This document shows, one piece after another, positions 14,168 through 26,800 of a stretch of 64,000 nucleotides of DNA. Position 1 is the first letter of the stretch, and each line of letters begins with the position of its first letter. Both the position numbers and the translations under genes were made by a program. The notes beneath the pieces were generated by a model. The model was not told the origin of the DNA. It worked only from the letters and a program-made list of their open reading frames with translations, and did not search any database. This stretch comes from Lutjanus erythropterus (lineage: Eukaryota; Chordata; Actinopteri; Lutjaniformes; Lutjanidae), in assembly GCA_020091685.1 (NCBI GenBank), contig CM034603.1, positions 29,745,696-29,809,695 on the forward strand. The letters are read 5' to 3'.

Positions 14168-15441
14168 AATATATAGTTGGGAAAATAAACTGAGAAACAC
14201 TGATCTATATAAGAAATGCTTGTGTTCATTTTATGGCTGTTTGATACAGAGAAGACGTGTCTCTGAACAGGCCCAGGAAGACGATTAAGACTTAAGCAAA
14301 GAGATGTGACCTTGGAGCACTGAGCTCCAAAAGAGTTGCAATCCTTTCTGGATATTTGCTTCATCTTTTTTGATTCTTGTCTGTGTGCTTTTGTCCGTCG
14401 GTGCGTCAGAAGCCTTAATAAATATTTTCATGTTTGATTAGAAAGGAGAATGCACCTTTTGTCTTTATTGTCTTCAGAAGTCTGACAGGATAATCAAAAA
14501 CCTTCATTCTTTCCTCGTCCTGAATCAATGGGTTTTGTTGTGCGCTGCTCCACGTCGTACAGCGCCTCCTTGTTTTTGTTTTTAATCACTGTGTGTTTGT
14601 GTATGTCACCGTGGATTCGTGCTGTGTGTTTGTGTGCGTGCGTAGGCTTGTGTCTGGAAATAGGAATAGCGGGGAGGAATCTTCAAAAGTAACATTTTTC
14701 ATTGCCTGTCAAAGTGTTGCATCATACATAATCTGTTCTGCTTACCTGCAAATAAACATCACCCACATGAATTTTGTTCGCCTGAGGCTTCCGTTGATGT
14801 GGATTATGTTATTTCCATTTTACACAATTTGTTCTGATTTCAGCTGCAGCTTGACTGCAGTTTTAACCAACTTTGACAGCTCCTGTTTAAACTCCATCAC
14901 ATTATATTTGGTTATTTGTGTGTTTACTTGCACACAAAACCTGAGCGTACGCATCCTTTCTACTGCTACTGAGCGTGTGTGTCTGTGTGTGTGCGTGCAC
15001 ATGCTTGCAAATGCACAGGCATGCGTTTCAGGAGTGCTCATTAAAATTGTATGGGGGCTGATGCTGTACTCCTGCTCCACTGCTCCCATTTCCACACAGT
15101 TCTCCACATCTTGCCAGGTAATCAGGCGGGCAAACACATGCAGCCCTGCCTCCGCCGCTGCCAACAAGCTGGGTTTAAGGTCGTAAAAACAGCCGCTGCA
15201 GCTAATTCATCCTGTCATATTCATGTTCGCTGCTGAGTGTTTTATACAGCAGCAACACAGGAACTATTAATCTCAGTTTTGTTGAGCGCTGACTGCATTG
15301 ATGGAACTTGTTAATGCTAATGTTGTGTTCGTTGTCCCTTTTCTCCCGTTTGTTCTCTTTTTCCTCTACTTTTCCTGCCCCTCCTCTTCTACTGCCTCCC
15401 CATCCTTTCTCCTCTTCTTTCTCCACCTGTCCTCCTGGTAG

Positions 15442-15600
15442 GAGAGCACCTGCGCATCTGTCCCCAGGGTTACACCTGTTGCACCAGTGACATGGAGGAC
15501 AAACTGGCCGTGCTGAGCCGCAGGGAGATGGAAGGACTTCTCAGAGATGCTGGTCGGTCCTTACAGACAACCCTCACTGGACAGTTCAAGGCCTTCGATG
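15442..15600 (+). CDS. gpc1: gpc1 exon 2 (CPQGYTCC motif)
   Basis: The exon starts after a strong pyrimidine tract and TAG acceptor, and ends before GTGAGT. It is phase 1 at both ends. It encodes 53 codons beginning (G)[13 protein letters not shown], the diagnostic N-terminal glypican motif, with three conserved cysteines that in human GPC1 (C62, C68, C69) form core disulfides. The rest is an amphipathic helical stretch ([20 protein letters not shown]). Human GPC1 has an N-glycosylation sequon (NRS) in this stretch; here the corresponding residues read VLSRR, so that site is absent. Confidence 0.95.
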
Positions 15601-15663
15601 GTGAGTTTGCTTATTCACAGTAAGTGTATGAGTGAGAGAATGAGACGAGAAAAAACACGAATA

Positions 15664-15739
<76 letters not shown>

Positions 15740-17828
15740 TGTGTGTGTGCGTGTCTCTGTGTGCGCTCTGCAGTTACTCAACAATAATCAGCTCAGAATT
15801 CTGTCATCAAGGAGCCAGTTTTGAGTGTTTTTGTGTAAGTTTTAAAGCACATTCTAGCCGTGGTGTTTTGCCTGCACAAAAAAAGGCAGACACACACACA
15901 TACACAAACTGACAATAAGTGAATGAGATGAGTTAAAGGCCTTTTTATCATACAAGACTGATGCAGAGCATTGATCTGCTGTCATGCTTCAGCAGAGGAG
16001 GATAGTAATGCCTTGCCGTTGTGTTGTCAAAATGCCAAGAAGTTGTTTTATTTTTCAACTTTGTTACCAAGTCTGCTCAGTAGAATTATTGGATTTTTAG
16101 GTATTCTGAAGCTGAGGGTTTGAGGGTGCTAACTATGTAATCACAGTGTCCCAATTCAGGGACCTTTGTTGCCAGTCATTTCTTTCTGTCTGCTCTATAT
16201 TACCTAATAACAAAAATCACAAAGAGGAGAAGAAGAAGTAACCTGAATTTTAAAATAATAATAGATTGCTTTCTTTAAAGCTTTTTTATTGCCACATAGC
16301 CTCCTGAAGGGGGACGGGGATTATTGACAACACGTATAAAGTGTTTTCATTTCATAACTTTTGCTTGTCCTGCAAAAGAACAAATCTGAAGAAATCTGGA
16401 TCAAGACCCTCTGTTGTAGGGAACCGTTAACAGATTTTACAGAGATTTACATGACTGGGTTTGAGTGAGGTTCAGAGTTTGACAACACTGTAGTATTTTA
16501 AGTAAGTCAAATTAAGCTCAGTTTAAAAAAAAAAAACACAAATTCCTGACTTACAATCTCGTATTCCATGAGACACTGCAGTTCGGGTTTCAAAATATTT
16601 TACATGAAAATCTTAGGGGGTGAGTCGCCTTAAATGTAATGTGTCATCATGTGTCATCATGATGTCATCACATCAGCATGTCACCAGTGTAGTACTAATC
16701 ATAACAGAGAAATGTCAACAGGATTCATCCACTCTGCAGGGAATGCCCCCTGGAAAACCGGCTTAGCACCAATTAAGTAAAAATGAAGATCCACACCGTT
16801 ATCTGTGTGCATCTGTTGCATCTTTGTTAGTTAGCATAGTTTTTACACGTAATGCATGTTAACTCCAGCTCTGGAAGGAATGCCAAAGCATGTGCGCATT
16901 GTAACACTTTATTTATTCCATTATTACACAGGTTCTCCCCAAAAACATATCTGCCAATAGGCTACTCAGTGTTAAGTCAGACGTTATTCGGTTATTCTGA
17001 ATCATATTAGGGTTGTATAGTAATTTTACAAATTCCATCGATAAGCTGTGTAGGTGTAATCAATGTGAGCAATCAATCTGATCACATCCTTCATATGAAA
17101 TCAACGTAAAATCAGCTGCTTGACCGAAATACTGTTGATTTGTCATGAAAACTATTTCATTAATGCTGTTAAAACCACAGCTCCTGCTGTTACAATTGAG
17201 ACTTACATGCGCTTCAGTACTAACGTTGGACAGCGTCCGCTTTCGGTTCAATTCCTCACAGCTTGTTTTCTCTATTGAAAAATTTAAGTCGTCTGGAGAT
17301 ATTAAATATGCAGGTGCAAAAAAAATGTTACAAACGTGGCATCTCTCCCCTATGTGACATTGTGATTGCTTTGTTGTCACGACATTCACTACAACAAGCG
17401 TCTGAATGACTAAATGTCATCTGTACCATAGCAAAATATCGTTTAAGTTCTTAATAATATGAAATAAAATCAGGACTTAATTGCAGCGCTCCGAGTGTGA
17501 GAGAAGAAATGAGAGAGAAAGAGAGAGGGATTTTCAATCTTAGAACATTGGCGCACCAAGGCAATTATTTGTGTCTAATGACCTGCTCCAGTTAATAGAA
17601 GGGTGTCTCTGTGCTCCACTTGTTCCCCTTGGCCAGTCGGTGACAATGGATCTGTCAGCTGGGGCTCTGAGCTTGGCTAGTTAGCCTGACCTTTTCAGAT
17701 CACAGTGATTAGTGGCTGAGTGACATTTCTTTACTCTTCTTCTATCGCTCTGTGTCCTTCTTTCTCATGGTCCCTCCTTTTCACTCAGGAGGTTGCTGCT
17801 GTGCCAAAGGGATACAGTCACCCTGCCA

Positions 17829-17865
<37 letters not shown>

Positions 17866-20800
17866 AAACACACACACATACGCAAATCCATCCAGGACAT
17901 ACAAAGTCTCTCCAAGTTAGTTTATGTCATCCAACAGTTGTTGAACTTTCCCATTCTTCAGAAAAACACCTCATTTAGCACAGCGTGCCAGTAAACAACA
18001 CGAACTACAGACACACACATTCAAGCAGCACTCAGCTCCGACCTCTAAACATTCTAATGATGTGCATCCAAAAGCTGGTGGATAAATACACACAGAGACA
18101 CACGTCATGAACATGGCAACTTGTGTTACTTGACAATGAAGTCATTCGGAGCTTGTTTTGGTTCCTGTGTTGCTGCCAGATGTGTCACATTTACAAATTT
18201 TGGATGGCTGCTGTTTCACCATGAAACAGAAAATTAATCACTCTGTTGACCTCAAGTAGCCACACCTGTACATGCTCACTTCTCTTCCCCCTCACTTCTT
18301 GTCTCCTCTCCAAAGCAACCCACTCTTGCTCTGTTAAACTTTTTTTTTTTTCTAAAGTCCCCTTATCTCACCCCACGAGCATCAGATGGGGACGGCAGAG
18401 CTGACAGAGGAGAGAAGTATATGTGTGTTGGGACCCAGAGGTCTAAAAACCATCTGTTGTTGACTCTGTGCTCTGAAGATGAGAGCTAAGCAAGAGACTG
18501 GGGTTAATTGGACCATAACACGTTACATTAGCTGCCACATTATCAGTGCAATTTGGTAGGATCAAGCCATTTTCACTAAAGACATCCTGTTGTTATCCTA
18601 GCTGCTGACAAGTGCAAAGTAAAACTTAAGAGTTACTCTTCTGAGATCAGACGAGATCGGGCGTGCTCAGGGTTGTGTTGCTGTTAGTTAGTCTTGTTGC
18701 AGGCTTTAGTAAACAACTTACACCTTTACTAGGGGTGTAACGATTCACTCATGCATCTGTTGCATCAGACTATAATGTGTAAGATACAAGTGCATCGGTT
18801 CAGTATCGGTAAAAAGCTGAACATGATTTGGAAAGAAATCGATGCAGCACTAGTGTATCGATGCATCTCATTAGGACGCGCATATATTTCATTTTTGGTA
18901 TCAAGGAGCTGCTGCTGTAACTTTCATCTGTTTTCTCTCTCCTCCTGTCTCTGTCTGGACGCCTGCTGCTGCGCTCACACAAAACAAGTGAAACATGCTA
19001 TATGCATCAGTTACAAAAAAAAAAATACATTTTTTCAGTCTAAATCAAACATCTGTCTTTGTACTGTAGTCAGTTGACTTGAAAGTCATTTGCAAATCAT
19101 TGCATTCTGTTTTTATTTATGTTTCACGCAATGTCCCAACTTTTTTGGAACTGGGGTTGTATTTCACTGACTCATTTACTCCAGTTTCTCATAAAGTCCT
19201 ATTCTCTGTTTCTCAACCTGTAAGTGATTCTTTCCATTTCTTGAATCCCTTAAACTGTTAGTTTCCATGTGTTAATAGATGCCGACTTAACATCCATCCA
19301 ATTTCATGTGCAATTAGTTTTAATGTGGCTATGCGTATTATTGTATACAAATAATTATCTCTTTCCCTCTCTATGTCTGATGGAATGATACTTGAAACAA
19401 TACAGTTGTAACAGCTTCTGTAAATGAAAAATGTGGCTTTCTCCTTAACTGCCCAACAAAACTTATTTTTATCACTGGACAGAAGTAAAAAAAAATATGT
19501 GAATGTTTGAATGCTTGTCTTGCACATTCCTTCCAGCATTTCGAACTACCTGATTGTATTTTGATATGATATTTGGTATTGCGTAAAACCCTAACGTAAA
19601 TTTTCCAGGTGAGATATTTTGATTGTGTGTTTTTTAGATTCTTTTCCATGCTTCTGTCCAATCTTCTCCCAAAACCATTTCCCATTTCCCTTTGGTGTTG
19701 GTCCATTTTACTTTTGTTTCTTGCAGGCTCTTAAACAGTTTTGAGATTTCACTATTTTCACTGATTCTGGTTTTGTTTATGAATTCCAGTCAGTAAAATA
19801 CTCAATAAGGTTGATATTAATGGTTATGAATGAGCGAGGTTCAGTGGATTCTAGCCACGTCCGGAGCAAAGTTTTCTTGTACATATTGCTGCAGGAGAGT
19901 GCAGTGACATTGTACCATGCTGCCAGTCCCTGCACATCTGGCTGTGTTTAGCAGGGTGTGGGCTAGCTAGCGCCATGTGGCTAAGTGTAGGGTGTTACTG
20001 TTCCAGCCCATGCAGGCTAGGCCTTTTTAGGTCCAGAGACTTTGGAAGAAGCCCCAACCAAGCCACAGATTAGAGGACCAGCATACTCACATACAGCTGG
20101 ATCTCTGCCTGGGAGTGTGCACACTGTATATATGTGAGCATGCAGATGTGTGTTTATATGCATGTGTTTGTAAGTTGTGTAATTTAGTGTGTGTGTCACA
20201 GTGTGAGTGAATGAGTGAGAATGGTCTTTGTATACAGAATGTGTGTATGCGGTTTGCACTTGGTACTCCCAATCTCTTCGCTGTCATTCATACTGTGTAC
20301 AGAGGTACAAACTAAATAATATATTACGTTAAACAAAGATTCAGCATATAATGAGGAGGAGGAGGAGAAAGGAGGGTGAAGGAGAGGACAGACTGAAAAT
20401 GAGGCAGATGGAATAATAAAAGATACAAGAAAAAGGGGGGACGTTCCGTCAGAGCAAGGACAAGGGTATGAGATAAACAGGTGGAAATGGAGAGTGGTGG
20501 CCAGGAAGAGAAGGAGAGATGGTGTTACATATTGAAGTGAGAGGGAAAGGGTCAGAGAGGACACAAAGAGTGATGGCACCAAAGGGAGCTGTGTGTTAGA
20601 TGGCAACCAGGTGTGTTAGACAGACGGAAGCCTTAAACCTGGCAGGTGGTGTTTGGCCTAATGGTGGCATCACTGGCATCTGGATATACTGTGTGTGTGT
20701 GTGTTGCACTGCTGCCAACTATAGCTTCTATCAAAAGCTATATGCTTTTTACTTTGCAGAAAGATATAGTCGTTTACAATTTTATGTACTATTATATACA

Positions 20801-23800
20801 GTATTATCTACCTGGTATGTTATGTTATGTTATGATTGATTAATCCTCATTGGCAGTTTCTGTGTGTTGCTGCTGTGTGTCTGAGCAGTCGCCGTACTGC
20901 GGCATTGAACGTTGGCTGTTGTAAACAAATGAGATGTGCGGAATACGTTGCAAAATCGCCTGCAACTCGCTGAACCAATTCTCAAGAAATGTGGCTTGTT
21001 ATAAACATGAAAAACTAAACATGACATGCAGGCTTTGACCTTTAAGGAGTTTTACCTTTTATGTGTTAATATGTGCTCCAAAAATGCATATTTCTATATT
21101 TATTATATTGTTGTAAAGTCACATGGTTGCTTGTAATGTTCTATATAAATAACAATGTTTAAATTGAGAAGTTTGGACTCATTGTCCCATTTATTTTTTA
21201 CTCATGAAAATGGAACTTCAGCCCGAGGTCTGAGCCTCTCCCACTCTAATTTTGAAAAATGCTAAAAAGTGGGCAAAGGGACTGATCACTGCCACTAGAG
21301 AGAGGAGACTGGGGGTGGATAAGAGATGGGCTGCCAAACTGTGATTTGAGGGCGTTAACTTTGTTTTTTATTTATAAATCTCATGACATAGAGCAGTCCC
21401 AAATGGCTGACTCTCTTTCAGTTTCAGGATGATTCAAAAGAGTGGGTGGCATATTGAGACACTTTCAACCCTTGAAATACAGATTTTTTATAAAACAATA
21501 AAGAACGGTCAATATAAACACCAGCACTGGTGTGTTTAATGACACTACAGTAATAGACTATAATTAAGTTTACAGCTCAAAAAAATGTTTAAGTGTGCAG
21601 TACTTCTTTATGTTTATACAGAAGAAAACAGAGACTATATTAAACAAAAACACTTCATTTTAAAAACTTTGCAAATCGCCGCTGGTTGCATCCGGCAGTT
21701 GTGGTGGCGGTGCAGTAAATGCGTCACCATCTGTTGCCTGGCGGTGATCTGCGTGACCTTTTCTAGTTAAATTATGTAATAACAAAATTAAAAGGCAAGA
21801 CCATATCAACAAAATTCACATCTGTTACTTTTGAGAGTTAAATAAAAACAAAGTACAGTATGTAAAACACTTCATAACCCAGCGTGACTTTGCATACAGC
21901 AGCACGACTGCAAACTCCTGCCCTGATCTCGCTGCTTTCACAGCTTTAGGTCCTCATGTATCAGGCTTGTGTCTGTGCCTTTTCATAAAAAAGTCAATAT
22001 TGTTACAGATCTTTTTAAGCTGGCCATAAATGATCTATCCCTCTATTTGTTTTTCCTCAGTGCTTTGATGTTAAGAAACCACTTCTAACACATTTTTAAT
22101 AGCCTAAATGTGTATTTTGCATTGAGCGAGAATGATCAGTCAGTTGACTGAAATTATTTTGATAATTGATCGATCAAAAAGCCCAACATTCTCTGGACTT
22201 TTGCTCTGGCAGAACAAGAAATTTGAAGCTTTAGAGATCACATTATTTGAATCAGGCCTGTTTCAGTCTTTTATACAGGGAGTATGGGTCAAAGAAACAG
22301 ATTTTATTCTGATCTTAACCCAGGTCGTGAATCATCAATACACAGACACAGACTACACACACATCCATGCACTGGCACACAGTATTTATGAGCAGCCAAA
22401 TGCTTATTGGCCAGTGTGTTCCAGCCCATTTCAGTTCAAGGCAGATCAGTGGTCATAGAGCTTAATCTGATTTGAAGAGTACTGGCTGGCTGGCCGGCTT
22501 ATGGGTACACTCATTTCTAGATGACCAAGCAGGACTCGCTTATTTATTCATTTAAGTAGAGCTCTGAACATCTCCCAGCTGGCCTGTTAAGTAACGCCAT
22601 CTCCTCCCGCAGAGATAGACTGAGGCGAAGTAGTCCACGAGAATGACATCAAGCACTCTCCAATGTATCCTATCAGATTTAGGAAACAGGCACTAAACTT
22701 GGATCAAAGGACATGTCTGTATCACCATCAGCTGATAGGAAGCGGCACCCTGCTGTATTTCTTTTCAGCAAACAGTGTGGTGGCTCGTTGGGAGTTCTGA
22801 TAGTGAGAAACGGCTGCACTGCAGTCCCAATAAGAACAGTTTGGGTACATTTTAAATGAAAAAGACATGCATTTCTAGGTTAAAACTGAACATTTGAGTA
22901 CATGACAATATTAGCTGACCTGCTACACATTGAAGTCTACTTATAGGGTGGACAAAATACTAGAAACACCTCTCATTATAACTGTAACTATAGAAAACTG
23001 GCACTACCGTCTCACTTCCAACTGACTAAAATTCATGTATACTTGGAACAAACACCGGTGACACATTCATTCTACATCTGTGTTGCAATATTCCCACAAT
23101 TAAGCAACAGATTTGATTCACTCCCGCCACCCACCTTCTAATTTCCTGCTTTCAGGGTCACCTCTGATGATGTCATGAAAGACAAGGACATCTGCTCCCA
23201 TTGTGGTGCTTGATTGGCTCATTTTATCTGCATGCAAATCACGTCGGTGGGGACCAGGAGTACACTGGCCTAATTATGCCAAACACATTACTCACTTGGA
23301 GCTATGGCGCCTTGGAAGGAAGACGTGAAAGAGGGAGAAAGCAAGACAGAAAGGAAAAGAAACGGGAACGCAGTGTTAAAGGATGGAATTGGGGAAAGCG
23401 GTGGAAAGTAAGATGAGATAGAGGGAAAAAAGGAGAACAAAATGATAGTTAGGGTAAGGAATGGTATGGAGTTTGGGAGGAAACAAGCGAGGGAAAATGC
23501 TGAAAAGAGAACCAGATGGATAGAAAAAGAAACAGGCATGGGTAAATTGTGCATAATGTTCGCCAGGGAAAGTCACAAGAGAGAAAGTGGAATAAATACT
23601 TCCACAGAGAGCCTGTTGATAAATGACATGCATTATGTGATGTGTCGGCTTGTTTAATATAAGGGACCTTTTAATAGTATCTAAATGCTGGCTAAGGGGC
23701 TTGCAGCGCTCCTGGGGCACAGTGTGTGTGTGATAAGTGCTGTTATTGATGGAGAGTCAGACTGACACATAAACAGTCTAATGGCTCCCAGATCATCATT

Positions 23801-26800
23801 TGTGCATTCAGTCCGCTCAGGACAGCAGTGTTTGTTTATGCCTGTTGTGTTTATTTTTTCATTGTCCTTGCACAGGTGGGGGAATAACAAAAGGAAAGGC
23901 TGAGGATCATGGGGACTTGTGGATGGTAGAAAAAGCAGAGATCACAAAACCATCTGGTGCCTGATGAAGAGGCTGTGGTTGGGGTGCAGAGTACAGGCTA
24001 GCATTGCTGGGCCTGAATCGTTATTATCCCTTTTACATAGACATATGCGGACTTGGCCTGATCTGGTTTGACTCGGCACATCAGTCCGGCACAGCGGGGA
24101 TTTACATCTCCATTACAGCAACAGGGAGACATGGTTGAAGGTGTGTCTTTAAACTGAGCTATTGTGCAAAAGGACAGACAGGGAGACAGGAGAGAAACTA
24201 AACCACAGAGATTCAGTTAGAAACTTCAAAAGTACTGAGAGCTGAACACACACAGACTTTTAAAAATGTCTTTACTGCTGTACACCCTTGTGTTGGTATA
24301 AAGGGGGGTTGTCGTGTGTTGGCCAGTTCACGAGACATCACCGCAACCTGTTTAGTGGCAGGTTGGGCGCACTTTGGCCCTGCCAGGTCCATCATGGGTA
24401 CGAATCAGCGCAGCTCAGAGTATTTAAAGTGGTAATGGAAAAGCTTGATATGTGTCTTTCAGTCAGCCTTTCCTTTCTGTCCTTCTCTTGAAGATTATTC
24501 GAGTAACCTCAGGCATAGATGATACATGTTGGGTCTTGATCATATCTCAGAACCTAATAAACATATTTCAGTTAAATTGGAGGGAGAGTAGTTAGGCCCT
24601 GGGCCAAGGTCCAGTTAATTTGGTTTGTTGTTTTCTTGTAAATTGGGCCATCGCATTGCCATTTATGAATTGCTTATCATTTGGGATGATCATTTCTTAA
24701 CCAGGAGGGATAATATAGAAGTTAGATTCAATGCTTAAAAATTCAAAATACATAATTTTTCCTCTGGCCTGTAGTGCTATTTATACATCTACATCATTTT
24801 GATGCGAGTTGCTGAATTTTGAATATATTGACCACTAAGAAGTCTGCCTGAATATAATGGAACTAAATGGGACTACTTTCTTTCTGTGGTGTTGAGCAGG
24901 GGATCTCAAAGTTTTAGCTGAGTGCCAATTTAGGGAGCCAGCATATGATTGAAGACCGCACAGGAAACCTGTGAAGTTGTCGTAGGATCTAGTGTGACAC
25001 CCTGGCCAAGTAGTGTAATAATGTAGGCTGTTGAAAGTAAAAGTACTGAAATGAACATTAGGTGATTAAGATATAATGCATGAATTTAATGGCATAAAAA
25101 TCTTTCTGAGGGCCACCAGTAGCCCACGGGCCGTACTTTGCAGGAGTATGGCATAAGGAAATTAGTTCCTACATGAAACTGCTCAGGTCTGTTGATTATC
25201 TTGGGCGACTGCGTTAGGATTTTTGAGAGAGACATAGCTACTAAGCACCACAGGCTGAGTGCTGTTCAGTTCCATTATATTCTAGAGAAGGTAGACACCG
25301 CTACGGCAAAAACTCCTTTAAAGACAGGTTTATATAAAGAGGTCATATCCGTTTAAGCCAAAAATCATTTTCTGCTTTTTCACCAATTCTAGTGATTTCA
25401 TGCACAGTCAAATGCCCCTTGAATGCATCATACACTTTTAACAAAATGCAGGTGATGATCCTGATCCTGAAAAATATTATCCTATTTAGCTTCCAGGTGT
25501 TGCTACAGCAACGTGATGGAGCTACACAGGAATAAATCAGTAGTCCTCAGTTCATGTGAATATTGCACAATTCAGTCTTGTACAAACACCTAATATTCCC
25601 AGACAGGGTTTGAATATTCTCCAAAATTCATGGCAGCCACCAGCCAATCAGCATGATTGCGTATTTTGATGCAGATCAGATCCAGATGCAGATTAAAATG
25701 TTCCCTTATTGAAACAACAAATTTAGAGCAGGGCGCAGCCTTGGCGGGGATTCGTTTTGCTCTCTGTGATCTTTCTAGTTTTATTTTTTAATGCACCAGT
25801 GCCACCTGATTTTTCTCCTCCTCTCCTCTTGGCATATGCCTCATCTTTGGCTCTCTGTCTCTCTGACTGTCTCCTCCCTGCCAACGAAACATCCAGTTAA
25901 TATGATCATTCAGCACTTGTCAAATGGACAAATAGAATTAAGGCTGTCAGATATGAAAGAGATGTACAATTGCAGCCCTATTTTCCTCTCTTACTCCCTT
26001 TCATTCTTTTCACTGATCCTCCTTTTCTATCCAATCCTCCCATGTCAGTGTCTGGTGCACTGCCAAAACAGTTGATCTGTCATGTTTCTCAGCTAGTTTT
26101 CTATTTATGGCCTTGTACAATAAGTGTGTGGACCTACAAGTATCTGCTTTCATTTTTCCACCATTTTCTTGTCTGGGTAGTGTCTCAAGCAAATGACATT
26201 GTAATTCAGAAATCAAGTTTTTCCCAGAGTTTGGACTGTATATTTTACAAAGTTTTTTTCAATCCTCCAGCCTGGTCCCGAGTGCTTTGAGACATTTCCT
26301 GCACATGCGAGACAATGTTAACTGCCAATTGGAGGAAACAAACACTAAAATGAGTTTTCACAGGAGGCCGGTGAGTTAGGTGAGAACAGACAAGTCACTA
26401 AAGATTCAGTGATTTCTTGTCAGCCTGTGATTGCTTAATCACCGACCAGCTTTAGATCAGATTGTTCAATCAGCTGGTAGACAGTGGCAAGCATTGCCAG
26501 ACCCGCTAAGCTCTCAGTGTGAGAAAAATGATTCTGGATTAGTCTGGAATGAGCAGCACAAGCCTCGACCAGTTAATACCTCTGTGTGAGAAAGTAACTC
26601 AGGATCAGTTCAAGCCCTCAGCGAGAGTGATTGACAGCTGGAGGAGCATCAATGGTACCTCTGTGTTACGCTGAATATCTTGTCAATAACACAACTTGAT
26701 GCAGGAGACAAAGTGATGAGGAGGAGGAATGAAGATGGAGAGACACCAGAGAGATAGAGGCTGCTTTAAAGCTCTCTATTGATTGGTAAAACACCAAGAG

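Larger units (their letters stand above)
1..15441 (+). other. Inferred gpc1 intron 1 (3' part), no coding exon found
   Basis: No reading frame here resembles the expected glypican exon 1 (signal peptide, then C-x-E-(V/L)-R-Q and KGFSL). The short open frames are in low-complexity CA/GT DNA or in repeats. Supported content is transposon fragments at 306-1299, 8113-8165 and 13985-14167, a weaker AT-rich repeat around 3480-3810, and a triplet repeat at 9606-9629. Non-repetitive stretches with ATTA-type cores occur at about 6290-6500 and 11800-12060. A pyrimidine-rich run (about 15350-15440) leads into the exon 2 acceptor. That this is intron rather than upstream DNA is inferred from the missing exon 1. 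Confidence 0.7.

Noticed and set aside
1-15441. miR-149, which lies in intron 1 of mammalian GPC1
   Set aside because: I looked for the mature-sequence core (TCTGGCTCCGTGTCTTCA) and saw no match; the TCTGGCTCCC at about 5741 does not continue.
15547-15912. 121-residue frame overlapping exon 2
   Set aside because: It is a shifted frame through gpc1 exon 2 and the GT microsatellite; the Val-Cys run is a product of the repeat.
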